A DNA stretch of 53,507 nucleotides from Alphaproteobacteria bacterium (GTDB lineage: Bacteria > Pseudomonadota > Alphaproteobacteria > Rhizobiales > Rhizobiaceae), in assembly GCA_024280375.1 (NCBI GenBank), contig JAJRQF010000066.1:1-53507 (forward strand), in the 5' to 3' direction. Positions 36,161 to 47,223 of this stretch are shown here, piece by piece. The notes beneath the pieces are model-generated. The model made no database searches and was not told where the DNA came from. It saw only the letters and a program-made list of their open reading frames with translations. The position numbers and the translations under genes are program-made. Each line of letters opens with the position of its first letter. Positions within the stretch are counted from its first letter, which is position 1.

Positions 36161-37195
36161 CTATGCCAATGCATGGCGATGGGCGGCGGAGTATCGCCCG
36201 GTAATATTATGCTCAAGCTGGCGCTCAATATCGCCCAATAGCGAACTTGCCCCAATGCGGAAAAGGTCTGGTTTTAACCATTCGCCCGCAAGCTCCTCTT
36301 TCATCAGGATCAGCCATGAAAGCGCGTCTTTCGTGGTTTTCAAACCACCCGCTGGCTTGAAGCCCACATGGTAGGAGGTGTGTTCAAAATAATCGCGAAG
36401 TGCACGCACCATGATCAGAGAAACGGGCAGGGTGGCATTAACACCCTCCATCCCGGTTGAGGTTTTGATGAAATCAGCCCCGGCCATCATCGCAACCATT
36501 GAGGCCTTGTAGACATTGCTGAGGGTTTTCAAATCACCGGTGGCCAAAATGGTTTTCATATGGGCATCGCCGCAGGCCTCGCGCATTTGCGAAATCTCAT
36601 CATACATGGCCTGCCAGTTGCCGGTTAGCACCTGTGCACGGGAAATTACAATGTCGATTTCGCGTGCCCCTTCGCCAACAGCAAAGCGAATTTCTGCCAA
36701 TCTTTGCGGCAGGGGGGTAAGACCGGCCGGAAAGCCGGTTGCAACCGATGCCACCGGAATATTGGTGCCTGAAAGTGCTTTGACTGCGGTTGCAACCATG
36801 GTCGGGTAAACACATACCGCTCCGGTGTGTAAATCGTAATCGCCAAGCCCAAGTGCGCTTTTAATGTCATCGCGCAAGGGGCGGCGCGCCTTGGCGCAAA
36901 GCCGCCTCACACGGCCCGGCGTATCATCGCCCGCAAGGGTGGTGAGATCAATACATTCGATTGCGCGGATAAGCCATGCGGCCTGCCATTGTTTTTTGAC
37001 AGTGCGTCTTGTGGCAAGCGTTGATGCCCGGCGTTTAACCGCCGAAAGATTGATCGACATATTTTCAAACAATTCGAGTTTAAGTGGGCCGCCCGGATTG
37101 CGCTCGTGCTCGTGAGAATCTAGCCTCACAAGTTCTTTTGTTCCAGCAGCTTGCAGCCCTTTGATAGGCGTTGCACTCGTTTCAACTATACTCAT
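36161..37195 (-). CDS. deoC: Deoxyribose-phosphate aldolase
   Basis: DeoC cleaves 2-deoxyribose 5-phosphate to glyceraldehyde 3-phosphate and acetaldehyde. The 344-residue product is the long type, with an N-terminal extension of about 75 residues before the barrel. The Schiff-base Lys244 is in ADFIKTSTG, the proton-relay Lys280 in VGFKPAGG and Asp181 in AREIDIVISRA. Only two bases separate its ATG from the punA stop, and the ALDH16 gene follows after 12 bases. Confidence 0.96.
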   Translation of the reverse strand: MSIVETSATPIKGLQAAGTKELVRLDSHEHERNPGGPLKLELFENMSINLSAVKRRASTLATRRTVKKQWQAAWLIRAIECIDLTTLAGDDTPGRVRRLCAKARRPLRDDIKSALGLGDYDLHTGAVCVYPTMVATAVKALSGTNIPVASVATGFPAGLTPLPQRLAEIRFAVGEGAREIDIVISRAQVLTGNWQAMYDEISQMREACGDAHMKTILATGDLKTLSNVYKASMVAMMAGADFIKTSTGMEGVNATLPVSLIMVRALRDYFEHTSYHVGFKPAGGLKTTKDALSWLILMKEELAGEWLKPDLFRIGASSLLGDIERQLEHNITGRYSAAHRHALA

Positions 37196-37197
37196 TT

Positions 37198-37995
37198 TTA
37201 CACCAGGTTTTTCAGATAATATTCTAATACGCGGCCCAGCCGTTCGCCGCCAAGCGGGGCCATTTCCTTGGTTTCGCCATGCGAAGGGTCGCCGCCCGCA
37301 AGGCCTGCACCATAATTGGTAATGATGGAAAAAGCAGCAACTTTAAGCCCAAGAAAGCGGCACAAAATAACCTCCGGTACGGTGGACATGCCAACCGCAT
37401 TGGCGCCAAACATTTTCGCCATGCGAATTTCGGCTGGCGTCTCGAAGCTTGGGCCCGAAAACCAGATATAGACCCCGTGATGCAGATGAACCCCCACCTG
37501 GGCGGCGGCATCTTCCAGCGCCTTGCGAATTTCAGGGTCATAGGCATCAACCATTGGCACAAAGCGTGCATCGCTTTCTTCGCCAATCAGCGGGTCGCGA
37601 CCGGAATAATTGATATGATCGTTCAACAGCATCAGCGATCCTGGTGGCATATCATTTTGCAGGGAACCAGCCGCATTGGTTAAAATAACATGGGTAATGC
37701 CGATTTCTTTCAGCACTTGCAGCGGAAAGCGCATGGCTGCCGCATCGCCTTCTTCGTAATAGTGTTTGCGCCCGGAAAGCATGATGACCTGAGTGCCCGC
37801 AAGTGTGCCTGCGACCAGTTTGCCGGAATGGCCGGAAACCCCGCTTTGCGGAAAGCCCGGCAAATCACCAAATGGCATTTCTATCGGGTTTTCGATTTTG
37901 TCGACAAGATCGCCAAGGCCAGACCCCAGCACAAGGGCAAGTTTGGGGACCAGACCATCCAACCGCCTGATGATTTCTGTTGTTGCTTCACGCAT
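37198..37995 (-). CDS. punA: Purine nucleoside phosphorylase
   Basis: A trimeric-type purine nucleoside phosphorylase (265 residues) that splits inosine, guanosine and their deoxy forms with phosphate. Blocks: LALVLGSGLGDLVDKI, the phosphate-binding SGHSGKLV and GRKHYYEEGD, THVILTNAAGSLQ, FSGPSFETPAEIRM, NAVGMSTVPEVILCRFLGL and the base-binding TNYGAGLAG. It is in the middle of the nucleoside operon, 26 bases after cdd and two before deoC. The symbol could equally be given as pnp-like deoD, but the sequence is the high-molecular-similarity PNP/MTAP type, not hexameric DeoD. Confidence 0.95.
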   Translation of the reverse strand: MREATTEIIRRLDGLVPKLALVLGSGLGDLVDKIENPIEMPFGDLPGFPQSGVSGHSGKLVAGTLAGTQVIMLSGRKHYYEEGDAAAMRFPLQVLKEIGITHVILTNAAGSLQNDMPPGSLMLLNDHINYSGRDPLIGEESDARFVPMVDAYDPEIRKALEDAAAQVGVHLHHGVYIWFSGPSFETPAEIRMAKMFGANAVGMSTVPEVILCRFLGLKVAAFSIITNYGAGLAGGDPSHGETKEMAPLGGERLGRVLEYYLKNLV

Positions 37996-38021
37996 ATTGT
38001 TTTCCTAATTGAGCCCTGAGG

Positions 38022-38408
38022 CTAATTCTCAAAGCTGAACGATTTTGGCAGCAGGTCACCCAGCCTGACCGTTTCAATGATAGCATTGGCATCGCAAAGA
38101 TGCACCATTGTATCGGTACTGCCAAATTCGGCAATGCGCTGGCGGCAGCCGCCACAGGGCGTAACCTTCGGCATTTTTTCAGCAATCACCGCGATTTCGA
38201 CAATTTTGCTTTGGCCCGCAGCAACCATGGCGGCAATGGCCGAGGTTTCCGCACACCATCCTTCCGGATAGGCAGCATTTTCCACATTGCAGCCGACAAA
38301 GATTTCTCCATTGGCAGCGAGTATTGCAGCGCCAACCTGAAACTTGGAATAGGGCGCGTGCGCCCGGCTCATTACTGCGCGCGCCGCATTATAAAGACGA
38401 TCCGACAT
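38022..38408 (-). CDS. cdd: Cytidine deaminase
   Basis: Cdd deaminates cytidine and deoxycytidine to uridine and deoxyuridine. The 128-residue tetrameric type has SKFQVGAAILAANG, NVENAAYPEGWCAETSAIAA with zinc ligand Cys52 and proton-shuttle Glu54, and TPCGGCRQ with Cys85 and Cys88. It starts at ATG 38408, three bases after the permease stop codon, so it is tightly linked with nucleoside import. Confidence 0.96.
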   Translation of the reverse strand: MSDRLYNAARAVMSRAHAPYSKFQVGAAILAANGEIFVGCNVENAAYPEGWCAETSAIAAMVAAGQSKIVEIAVIAEKMPKVTPCGGCRQRIAEFGSTDTMVHLCDANAIIETVRLGDLLPKSFSFEN

Positions 38409-38411
38409 TGC

Positions 38412-39374
38412 CTAGCGTTCTTTCACGTAAGGGATACCACCGGCTTTCGGCGGAATTGCCTTGCCAATAAAGCCGGCAAGCAGAATGACGGTCAAGATAT
38501 AAGGTAATGCCTGCATCAACTGCACCGGAATTACCCCAATAATTGGAAGTTCAACGCCCTGAAAACGAATATCAAGTGCTTCCAGAAAGCCAAATAGCAG
38601 GCAGGCAAACATCGCATTAACCGGCTTCCATTTGGCAAAAATCAACGCCGCGAGCGCGATAAAGCCCTTGCCGGCTGTCATATCGCGGCCAAAGCCGGCT
38701 GATTGGGCGATTGAAAGATATGTACCGGCAATGCCGCATAAAATACCGCAGATAATTACCGCACGATAACGTGCCCAAACAACTGAAATGCCCGCCGTAT
38801 CAACAGCCGCCGGGTTCTCGCCAACCGCGCGAAGCCGCAGGCCGAAACGGGTGCGAAACAATACCCACCATGTGAGCGGCACCATCAAAAAGGCCACATA
38901 GGCAAGAATATTATGGCCGGAGATTAATTCCACATATATCTGGCCGATAACTGGTACATCGGCCATGGCCTCGGCAAAGGGCAATTCGATGGGTGAAAAA
39001 CGCGCGGTTTTTGGCAATTGCGGGGTTTTGCCGCCAAGCCCAAACCAGCTTTGACCAAGCAGCACGGTTAAACCTGCCGCTACAAAATTGATCGCCACAC
39101 CCGAAACAATCTGGTTGCCGCGCGATGTGATAGAGGCAAAGCCGTGGATGAGCGACAATGCTACTGCGACCGCGATGCCTGATAAAAGGCCCAGCCATGC
39201 CGAACCCGTGGTGGCGGCAATGGCGGCGGCACCAAAAGCCCCACCGAGCATTTTACCCTCAAGACCAATGTCAAACACGCCCGAGCGTTCTGAATAAAGC
39301 CCCGCAAGGCAGGCAAGCAGCAAGGGAACAGAAAGGCGGACCGTGGTATCAAGCAGTTGAATAATGAGATCCAT
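38412..39374 (-). CDS. Nucleoside-type ABC transporter permease (second)
   Basis: A 320-residue integral membrane permease of the BPD_transp_2 class, with about eight to ten helices. It resembles NupQ/YufQ-type permeases of basic-membrane-protein-dependent nucleoside importers: ERSGVFDIGLEGKMLGGAFG near the N-terminus and FGLRLRAVGENPAAVDTAGI in the cytoplasmic loop are typical. It overlaps the other permease by one base (TAATG) and is followed by cdd, which makes a nucleoside substrate very likely. Confidence 0.92.
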   Translation of the reverse strand: MDLIIQLLDTTVRLSVPLLLACLAGLYSERSGVFDIGLEGKMLGGAFGAAAIAATTGSAWLGLLSGIAVAVALSLIHGFASITSRGNQIVSGVAINFVAAGLTVLLGQSWFGLGGKTPQLPKTARFSPIELPFAEAMADVPVIGQIYVELISGHNILAYVAFLMVPLTWWVLFRTRFGLRLRAVGENPAAVDTAGISVVWARYRAVIICGILCGIAGTYLSIAQSAGFGRDMTAGKGFIALAALIFAKWKPVNAMFACLLFGFLEALDIRFQGVELPIIGVIPVQLMQALPYILTVILLAGFIGKAIPPKAGGIPYVKER

Positions 39375-40495
39375 TACGCGGCCCCCTTGCTGGAAGACTT
39401 GGAATTGATCGACAATATTTCGAAGAAATTGATTAAGGCCGGTCTGAACATATGCTCAAGTGCACCGGCAAATAATATTACCAAGCCCTGAATAACGATG
39501 ATCATGTCGCGAGAGATATTCGGCATATCGAAGGCAAGTTCAGCCCCGCCCTGATAAAGCATACCAAACAAAATACCGGCAATGACAATGCCAACCGGAT
39601 GCGAACGGCCCATTAGTGCCACTGCGATACCAACAAAACCGGCACCGGCAACAAAATCCAGTTCAACCCGTGCCTGCTCGCCCATAACCGGGTTTAACGC
39701 CATCATGCCAGCCAGTGCACCTGAAATCAGCATGGTGATCACAACGGTTTTAACCGGTGGAATGCCTGCGTAAACCGCCGCAGTCGGGCTGGTGCCCATG
39801 GTGCGAAGTTCATAGCCAAACTTCGTTCGCCAAATCAAAACCCAGACCAGAAATGCCGCAACCAGTGCAACAAGAAAGGAAAGGTTGAGCGGTGCGCCGC
39901 CAATGTCCATTCCAAACCAGTCCATCATAAAGTCCAGTTTTGGAATTTGGCCACCAACCTCAAAGGTACGGGTTTGCGGTGCCATCGAGCCTTGCGGGCG
40001 CAACATTCCGGTCAACAGATAAACCATCACACTGGCGGCAATGAAGTTGAACATAATGGTGGTGATAACCACGTGGCTGCCGCGTTTGGCCTGCAACCAT
40101 GCGGGAATTAAAGCCCAGGCCGCACCAAACAGCGCACTTGCTGCAATGGCCAGCGGAAAGGTTATCCACCAGGGGGTTACGGTATCGAGTGTGAGACAAA
40201 CAATGGCGGCACCCAGTCCGCCGATATAGGCTTGGCCTTCGCCGCCGATATTGAACAACCCGCAGTGAAAGGCGACCGCCACCGCAAGCCCGGTAAAGAT
40301 GAAGTTGGTCGCATGGAACAGGGTAAAACCAATGCCTTCGCCATAGCCAAGCGAGCCACGCAGCAAGAGTTTTGCCGCCTCGATCGGGCTTTCGCCAACG
40401 AATAAAACCACGAGGCCTGAAACTGTGAAGGCAATCGCCAGGTTGATCAACGGGATTAACCCGTAATCAGCCCATTTGGGAAGTTCGTTTTTCAA
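39374..40495 (-). CDS. Nucleoside-type ABC transporter permease (first)
   Basis: A 373-residue permease (BPD_transp_2) of the NupP/YufP kind, with about ten membrane helices. The family loop FNIGGEGQAYIGGLGAAIV and the cytoplasmic EAA-like loop FGYELRTMGTSPTAAVYAGI are visible. It overlaps the isochorismatase-like gene by four bases (ATGA) and the second permease by one, so all are translated together. The two permeases would form a heterodimer with the ATPase encoded further upstream. Confidence 0.92.
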   Translation of the reverse strand: MKNELPKWADYGLIPLINLAIAFTVSGLVVLFVGESPIEAAKLLLRGSLGYGEGIGFTLFHATNFIFTGLAVAVAFHCGLFNIGGEGQAYIGGLGAAIVCLTLDTVTPWWITFPLAIAASALFGAAWALIPAWLQAKRGSHVVITTIMFNFIAASVMVYLLTGMLRPQGSMAPQTRTFEVGGQIPKLDFMMDWFGMDIGGAPLNLSFLVALVAAFLVWVLIWRTKFGYELRTMGTSPTAAVYAGIPPVKTVVITMLISGALAGMMALNPVMGEQARVELDFVAGAGFVGIAVALMGRSHPVGIVIAGILFGMLYQGGAELAFDMPNISRDMIIVIQGLVILFAGALEHMFRPALINFFEILSINSKSSSKGAA

Positions 40496-41043
40496 TTGTT
40501 TGCCTCCATTAGTAAATCTTGTGAGGACAGGATGCTTGCGTATTCACCATCCAATATGGATAGGGTGAGCGCGTGCACATCTTCTGCTGTCCACTTTTTC
40601 CCTTGTCGGTCCAGCCGGTCGATACTGGCAACGCAGTCCTCCGGCAGGTAAACCATAAAACCCAGATTGCCCGCCATGCGAACGGTGGATTCAACCGAAT
40701 TTTCCAGCCACCCGCCGGTAACGACAATATCGGTGCAACCACAATCTTCCAGCACCTGCATTAGATCAGTGCCGATAAAGGCACTGTGGGTGCGTTTATC
40801 AACCACCGGTTCGTTGTCGAGCGGGGCAACCTCTTTTTTGAAATTATTGCCATCCTGTCCGGGCCGATAGGGTGAGTTCGGATCGGTAGAATCGTGCCTG
40901 ATATGGATCACCGGGTCACCGCGTTCGCGCCATTTTTCCAGCAGGCTGGCGATTGCCTTTTCCATTTTCAATTGACCGCGACGGCCCCAGACTGGGTCAT
41001 CCAGCGCGTTCTGCACATCGATCACCAAAAGTGCTGCGGTCAT
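40492..41043 (-). CDS. Isochorismatase-like hydrolase with Ser at the catalytic Cys position
   Basis: A 183-residue cysteine-hydrolase-fold protein. Asp9 (LLVIDVQNAL) and Lys83 (VVDKRTHSAF) of the usual Asp-Lys-Cys triad are present, but the third position reads GGWLENSVESTVRMA where the family has x-CVxSTxR; Ser116 (TCG) stands in for Cys. Family members split amides of nicotinamide, ureidoacrylate and similar compounds. With Ser the protein may be inactive, use a different mechanism (PhzD lacks the Cys too) or bind a ligand. It overlaps both neighbours by four bases within the transporter operon; action on a base or nucleoside breakdown product is an inference. Confidence 0.87.
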   Translation of the reverse strand: MTAALLVIDVQNALDDPVWGRRGQLKMEKAIASLLEKWRERGDPVIHIRHDSTDPNSPYRPGQDGNNFKKEVAPLDNEPVVDKRTHSAFIGTDLMQVLEDCGCTDIVVTGGWLENSVESTVRMAGNLGFMVYLPEDCVASIDRLDRQGKKWTAEDVHALTLSILDGEYASILSSQDLLMEANN

Positions 41044-41483
41044 GTTGCAGCCTCCAGCACAAGGTTTCCATCGGCATCAAATTTTACAAATGGATTATAG
41101 GCGATTTCCCAATAATGGCCGTCGGGGTCGCGGATATAGCTCGAATAGCCACCCCAAAACGCCTTTTCCGGGTTTTTTTGCGGGGAGGCACCGGCATCAA
41201 TAGCCAATTTGAAAAATGCATCCACATCCGCTTCAGAGGCAAGATTAATCGCCATTACCACATTGGGAAATTGCCCAGATGGAGGGTTTGTTTCATCCGC
41301 ATTTGCATCTTCAGCCAAGGCCGCACGACCATAGAGACCCAGAACAATATTATTGCCCTGCATAAATTTAACACTGTCTTGGCTATGGGTAGAATTTTTC
41401 CAGCCCAATTTCTGATAGAAGCTGAGAGATTGTTCCAGATCCTCAACGCCAAGTGTTAAAATTGATATTTTAGCCCCGGTCAT
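41040..41483 (-). CDS. VOC family protein within the nucleoside operon
   Basis: A 147-residue glyoxalase/bleomycin-resistance-fold protein made of two beta-alpha-beta3 units: KISILTLGVEDLEQSLSFYQ at the start, NIVLGLYGRAALAED, VMAINLASEADVDAFF and YIRDPDGHYWEIAYNPF at the end. The last block has the Glu of the metal site. The function is unknown. It overlaps the ATPase gene and the isochorismatase-like gene by four bases each, so it is an integral part of the operon. Confidence 0.88.
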   Translation of the reverse strand: MTGAKISILTLGVEDLEQSLSFYQKLGWKNSTHSQDSVKFMQGNNIVLGLYGRAALAEDANADETNPPSGQFPNVVMAINLASEADVDAFFKLAIDAGASPQKNPEKAFWGGYSSYIRDPDGHYWEIAYNPFVKFDADGNLVLEAAT

Positions 41484-43009
41484 TCGGCAGCCTGTCCCTC
41501 GACACCGGCCATCAGCAAACCCAATTCACCTTCCGAGGTTTCCGGGCTGCGCTCGCCGACCACTTTGCCGGCAAACATCACCAGCACCCGGTCGGAAAGT
41601 GAGCGGATTTCATCCAGCTCGACAGAGACTAAAAGCACGGCTTTCCCCGCATCGCGCATTTCGATAATGCGTTTATGGATAAACTCAATTGCCCCCACAT
41701 CAACGCCGCGGGTTGGCTGGCCGATTAGCAGCACGACCGGATCCTGCTCCATTTCGCGGGCCAATACGATTTTCTGCTGGTTGCCACCTGAAAAGTTGGC
41801 GGTTTTAAGCCGTGGATTTGGCGGGCGGATGTCATATTGCTCGATCTTTTCTTTGGCATCGGCCCGAATAGCATCAATGTTCAAAAAAGCCCCAGAGAGA
41901 TATTGCTCCTGATTATGATAGCCAAGAATGGAATTTTCATATTCCTCAAACGGCAGCACCAGCCCCATGTGGTGGCGGTCTTCGGGCACATGCACCATGC
42001 CTTTTTCGCGCAGAAGCGCCGGGTCTGCCCCGCCGGTCACGTTTATCGGCTCGCCATCGAGCAGCACCCGCCCGGTTTCCGCCGGCATTATGCCGGCAAT
42101 CGCTTCCAAAAGTTCCGATTGCCCATTACCGGCAACGCCCGCAATGCCAACAATTTCACCGGCCCGCACTTCAAAAGAGACATCATCAACCATGGAGACG
42201 CCACGGCTGTCTTTCACGGTGAGATTTTCCACCGCAAGCTTAACATCAGCTGGGTTGGCATCGCCCTTATCGACCTGCATCAACACCCGGCGACCAACCA
42301 TCAATTCAGCCAGATCAGCAACGCTGGTCTCGGATGTTTTTCGGGTGGCAACCATGGTGCCCTGGCGCATGACCGACACATTATCAGTGATCGCCATAAT
42401 CTCCCGCAGCTTGTGGGTGATGAGAACAATGGTTTTGCCCTGATCTTTTAATTGGCGCAAAATCTTGAACAGATGGTCGGCCTCAGAAGGGGTGAGAACG
42501 CCGGTCGGCTCGTCCAGGATCAGGATTTCCGCACCGCGATAAAGCGCCTTTAGAATTTCCACCCGCTGTTGAATTCCCACCGGCAATTCTTCAATAATCG
42601 CGTCCGGGTCAACTGTCAGGCCATAATCTTCTTCGAGTTGCAAAAGCTCCTTGCGCGCATTGCCAATGGCGCGATTGAGAATATTGCCACCTTCGGCCCC
42701 AAGAATGATATTTTCCAAAACGGTGAAGTTTTCCACCAGCATAAAATGCTGATGCACCATGCCGATACCGGCGGCGATAGCGGCCTGACTATCGGGAATC
42801 GTCATCTTGTCGCCATTGACAAAAATATCGCCGCTATCGGCTTGATAAAACCCATAAAGAATGGACATCAGGGTCGATTTACCGGCCCCGTTTTCACCGA
42901 TAATTCCGTGAATGGTGCCCTGCGTGATTGGCAGATTGATATCGTGATTGGCACGCACAGGACCAAAACTTTTATTGATCCCCTTTAGTTCAATGGCATA
43001 TTCGCTCAT
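41480..43009 (-). CDS. Nucleoside-type ABC transporter ATP-binding protein
   Basis: A 509-residue double ATPase of the sugar/nucleoside importer class (NupO/YufO, RbsA-like). Domain 1: Walker A GENGAGKSTLMS, signature LPVGIQQRVEILKALYRG, Walker B LILDEPTGVLT. Domain 2: degenerate Walker A GVAGNGQSELLE, signature FSGGNQQKIVLAREM, and LLIGQPTRGVDVG with Gln instead of Glu after the Asp position, normal for the second half of this class. ATG 43009 with GAGG upstream is better than TTG 43033. It is the first gene of the operon. A Bmp-type lipoprotein gene, usual partner upstream, is absent. Confidence 0.93.
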   Translation of the reverse strand: MSEYAIELKGINKSFGPVRANHDINLPITQGTIHGIIGENGAGKSTLMSILYGFYQADSGDIFVNGDKMTIPDSQAAIAAGIGMVHQHFMLVENFTVLENIILGAEGGNILNRAIGNARKELLQLEEDYGLTVDPDAIIEELPVGIQQRVEILKALYRGAEILILDEPTGVLTPSEADHLFKILRQLKDQGKTIVLITHKLREIMAITDNVSVMRQGTMVATRKTSETSVADLAELMVGRRVLMQVDKGDANPADVKLAVENLTVKDSRGVSMVDDVSFEVRAGEIVGIAGVAGNGQSELLEAIAGIMPAETGRVLLDGEPINVTGGADPALLREKGMVHVPEDRHHMGLVLPFEEYENSILGYHNQEQYLSGAFLNIDAIRADAKEKIEQYDIRPPNPRLKTANFSGGNQQKIVLAREMEQDPVVLLIGQPTRGVDVGAIEFIHKRIIEMRDAGKAVLLVSVELDEIRSLSDRVLVMFAGKVVGERSPETSEGELGLLMAGVEGQAAE

Positions 43010-43157
43010 TTTTATTATTCCTCGCTCCCGCAATCAAAAGGCTAGCACGTCATTATTTGAGTTTCGAGCTTTTTGATCGCCTAGCCGTAAAATATTTTTA
43101 CCATTTAATCAAAAACGCATTATTTGGTATTGATATCCTAGGGCTTCTTGCGCGAGT

Positions 43158-43184
43158 GTTGCCCATGTTCCATCCTATGGCAAC
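43158..43184. promoter_or_regulatory. Candidate operator between the nucleoside operon and Fe-ADH
   Basis: GTTGCCCAT (43158-43166) and ATGGCAAC (43177-43184) form an inverted repeat with one bulged base and a ten-base centre, in the gap between divergent genes. It could bind a LacI- or GntR-like repressor, but no regulator gene is in the vicinity. Confidence 0.35.
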
Positions 43185-43224
43185 CAAATGACAGGAATAT
43201 CGCCAGATATATTTGAGGCCTACC

Positions 43225-44397
43225 ATGACACCCTTTGCATTCAATACTTCTGCAGGCATTCGCTTTGGTGATGGAATAGCCGCCGATCTCGCTATAATCG
43301 CCGGCAATCTGCTTGGCTCAAAAATTCTTTTCATCACCGATAATGGATTAACCCGGCTTGGTTTGACCAAGCCGGCACTTTTATCGCTTGAGAGAGCTGG
43401 CATTGCGGTAACCCTGTTTGACGCGGTGGAGGCTGACCCCTCGCGTACAACCCTGATGGCGGCGGTTGATATGGCCAAAAGCGCCAATGTCGATGCGGTG
43501 GTTGGTTTTGGCGGCGGCTCATCACTCGATATTGCCAAACTTGTGGCGCTGCTTGTGGGTTCCGGTGAAGATGTGGACGAGGCCTGGGGTGTTGGTAATG
43601 CGAAAGGTCCGCGCCTGCCGCTTGTTTTGGTGCCAACCACGGCCGGCACCGGATCTGAGGTTACGCCCGTATCCATTATCACGGTGGAGGAGGACGAAAA
43701 ACGCGGCGTTGTCTCGCCGCTGATATTGCCCGACCTGGCCATTCTCGATGTGGATTTAACTATTGGCCTGCCGCCACATATAACCGCTGCCACCGGCATT
43801 GATGCGATGGTGCACGCGATCGAGGCCTATACCTCAAAGAACGCCAATAACAATCCGATGTCGCGTATGCTGGCGGTGGAAGCGCTTACCCATCTTGGTG
43901 CTAATATCGAAAAGGCGGTGTTTGAAGGCAAGGACCGCAAGGCCCGCTCGGCGATGTTGCTGGGTTCCATGTTGGCCGGCCAGGCATTTGCCAATTCGCC
44001 AGTGGCAGCCGTTCACGCGCTGGCCTATCCGTTGGGAGGCACGTTTCATGTGCCGCACGGTCTTTCCAATGCGCTGGTGCTGCCGCATGTGTTGCGATTT
44101 AATGCGAGCGATACCGCCAATGGCTCGGCGCGCCAATATGCCGAACTTGCGCCCTATGCATTCGCTGATATAGATCGCAGCGAGGGCACCCAGGCCACCT
44201 GTTCGGCCTTCATTGAGCGCTTGGCTTCATTGTCTAAAAAACTTGGTCTTGAGACCAATATGCGCCAGCTTGGGGTGGCAAAAACCGACATTGAACAGAT
44301 GGCAGAAGACGCGATGAAGCAGGCCCGTTTGCTGGTCAATAACCCGCGCGAACTGTCAAAATCCGATGCGCTCGCAATCTACCGCGCGGCTTGGTAA
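43225..44397 (+). CDS. Iron-containing alcohol dehydrogenase
   Basis: A 390-residue group III alcohol dehydrogenase. It shows the NAD-binding VVGFGGGSSLDIAKLVA, TAGTGSEVTPVSII, and the metal-binding segments GIDAMVHAIEAYTS and ALAYPLGGTFHVPHGLSNAL with the expected Asp and His ligands. It interconverts an alcohol and an aldehyde or ketone; the substrate is unknown. ATG 43225 with GAGG upstream is preferred to TTG 43213. It is divergent from the nucleoside operon; reduction of acetaldehyde from DeoC would fit, as inference. Confidence 0.92.
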   Translation: MTPFAFNTSAGIRFGDGIAADLAIIAGNLLGSKILFITDNGLTRLGLTKPALLSLERAGIAVTLFDAVEADPSRTTLMAAVDMAKSANVDAVVGFGGGSSLDIAKLVALLVGSGEDVDEAWGVGNAKGPRLPLVLVPTTAGTGSEVTPVSIITVEEDEKRGVVSPLILPDLAILDVDLTIGLPPHITAATGIDAMVHAIEAYTSKNANNNPMSRMLAVEALTHLGANIEKAVFEGKDRKARSAMLLGSMLAGQAFANSPVAAVHALAYPLGGTFHVPHGLSNALVLPHVLRFNASDTANGSARQYAELAPYAFADIDRSEGTQATCSAFIERLASLSKKLGLETNMRQLGVAKTDIEQMAEDAMKQARLLVNNPRELSKSDALAIYRAAW

Positions 44398-44480
44398 GGC
44401 CAAATTATTATATCATTGAAAACAATGCACAAGTATTTCAGGGGCGAATTTTAAGGAAAATAGACACGTATTGAAGGGAA

Positions 44481-44530
44481 GCGAGTTGACGAACGAGCCG
44501 TCGCAGCTGCGACGCGCGCTCGCAGGCCCA
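44481..44530 (-). repeat. 50-bp intergenic repeat, copy B
   Basis: The reverse complement starts TGGGCCTGCGAGCGCGCG and ends GTCAACTCGC and matches 29185-29234 at 43 of 50 positions. The central hairpin is GTCGC-AGCT-GCGAC; relative to copy A both bases of one stem pair have changed together (C-G to T-A), so pairing is kept. Confidence 0.75.
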
Positions 44531-44595
44531 TTGCGTGCCTTTGGGCAGCGCCTTGGAGCAGCCGTGAGAGATATGTGCACCAAGAGCCTTGACCT

Positions 44596-44624
44596 TTGAT
44601 TTAACGCCCCAAACACCCTATATT
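44596..44624 (+). promoter_or_regulatory. Candidate gyrB promoter
   Basis: TTGATT (44596-44601) and TATATT (44619-44624) are separated by exactly 17 bases, giving a leader of about 100 bases before the gyrB ATG. Confidence 0.55.
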
Positions 44625-44669
44625 GAATAATATCAATTCACCAATGATTCGAGCCGCTTCCGGCTTTGA

Positions 44670-47189
<2,520 letters not shown>

Positions 47190-47223
47190 GTGGGGCTGCA
47201 ATGGAGTTGATTGGTATTTGGAT

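Noticed and set aside
44413-44616. 67-codon minus-strand frame upstream of gyrB
   Set aside because: Composed mostly of the 50-bp repeat read through; arginine- and serine-rich noise.
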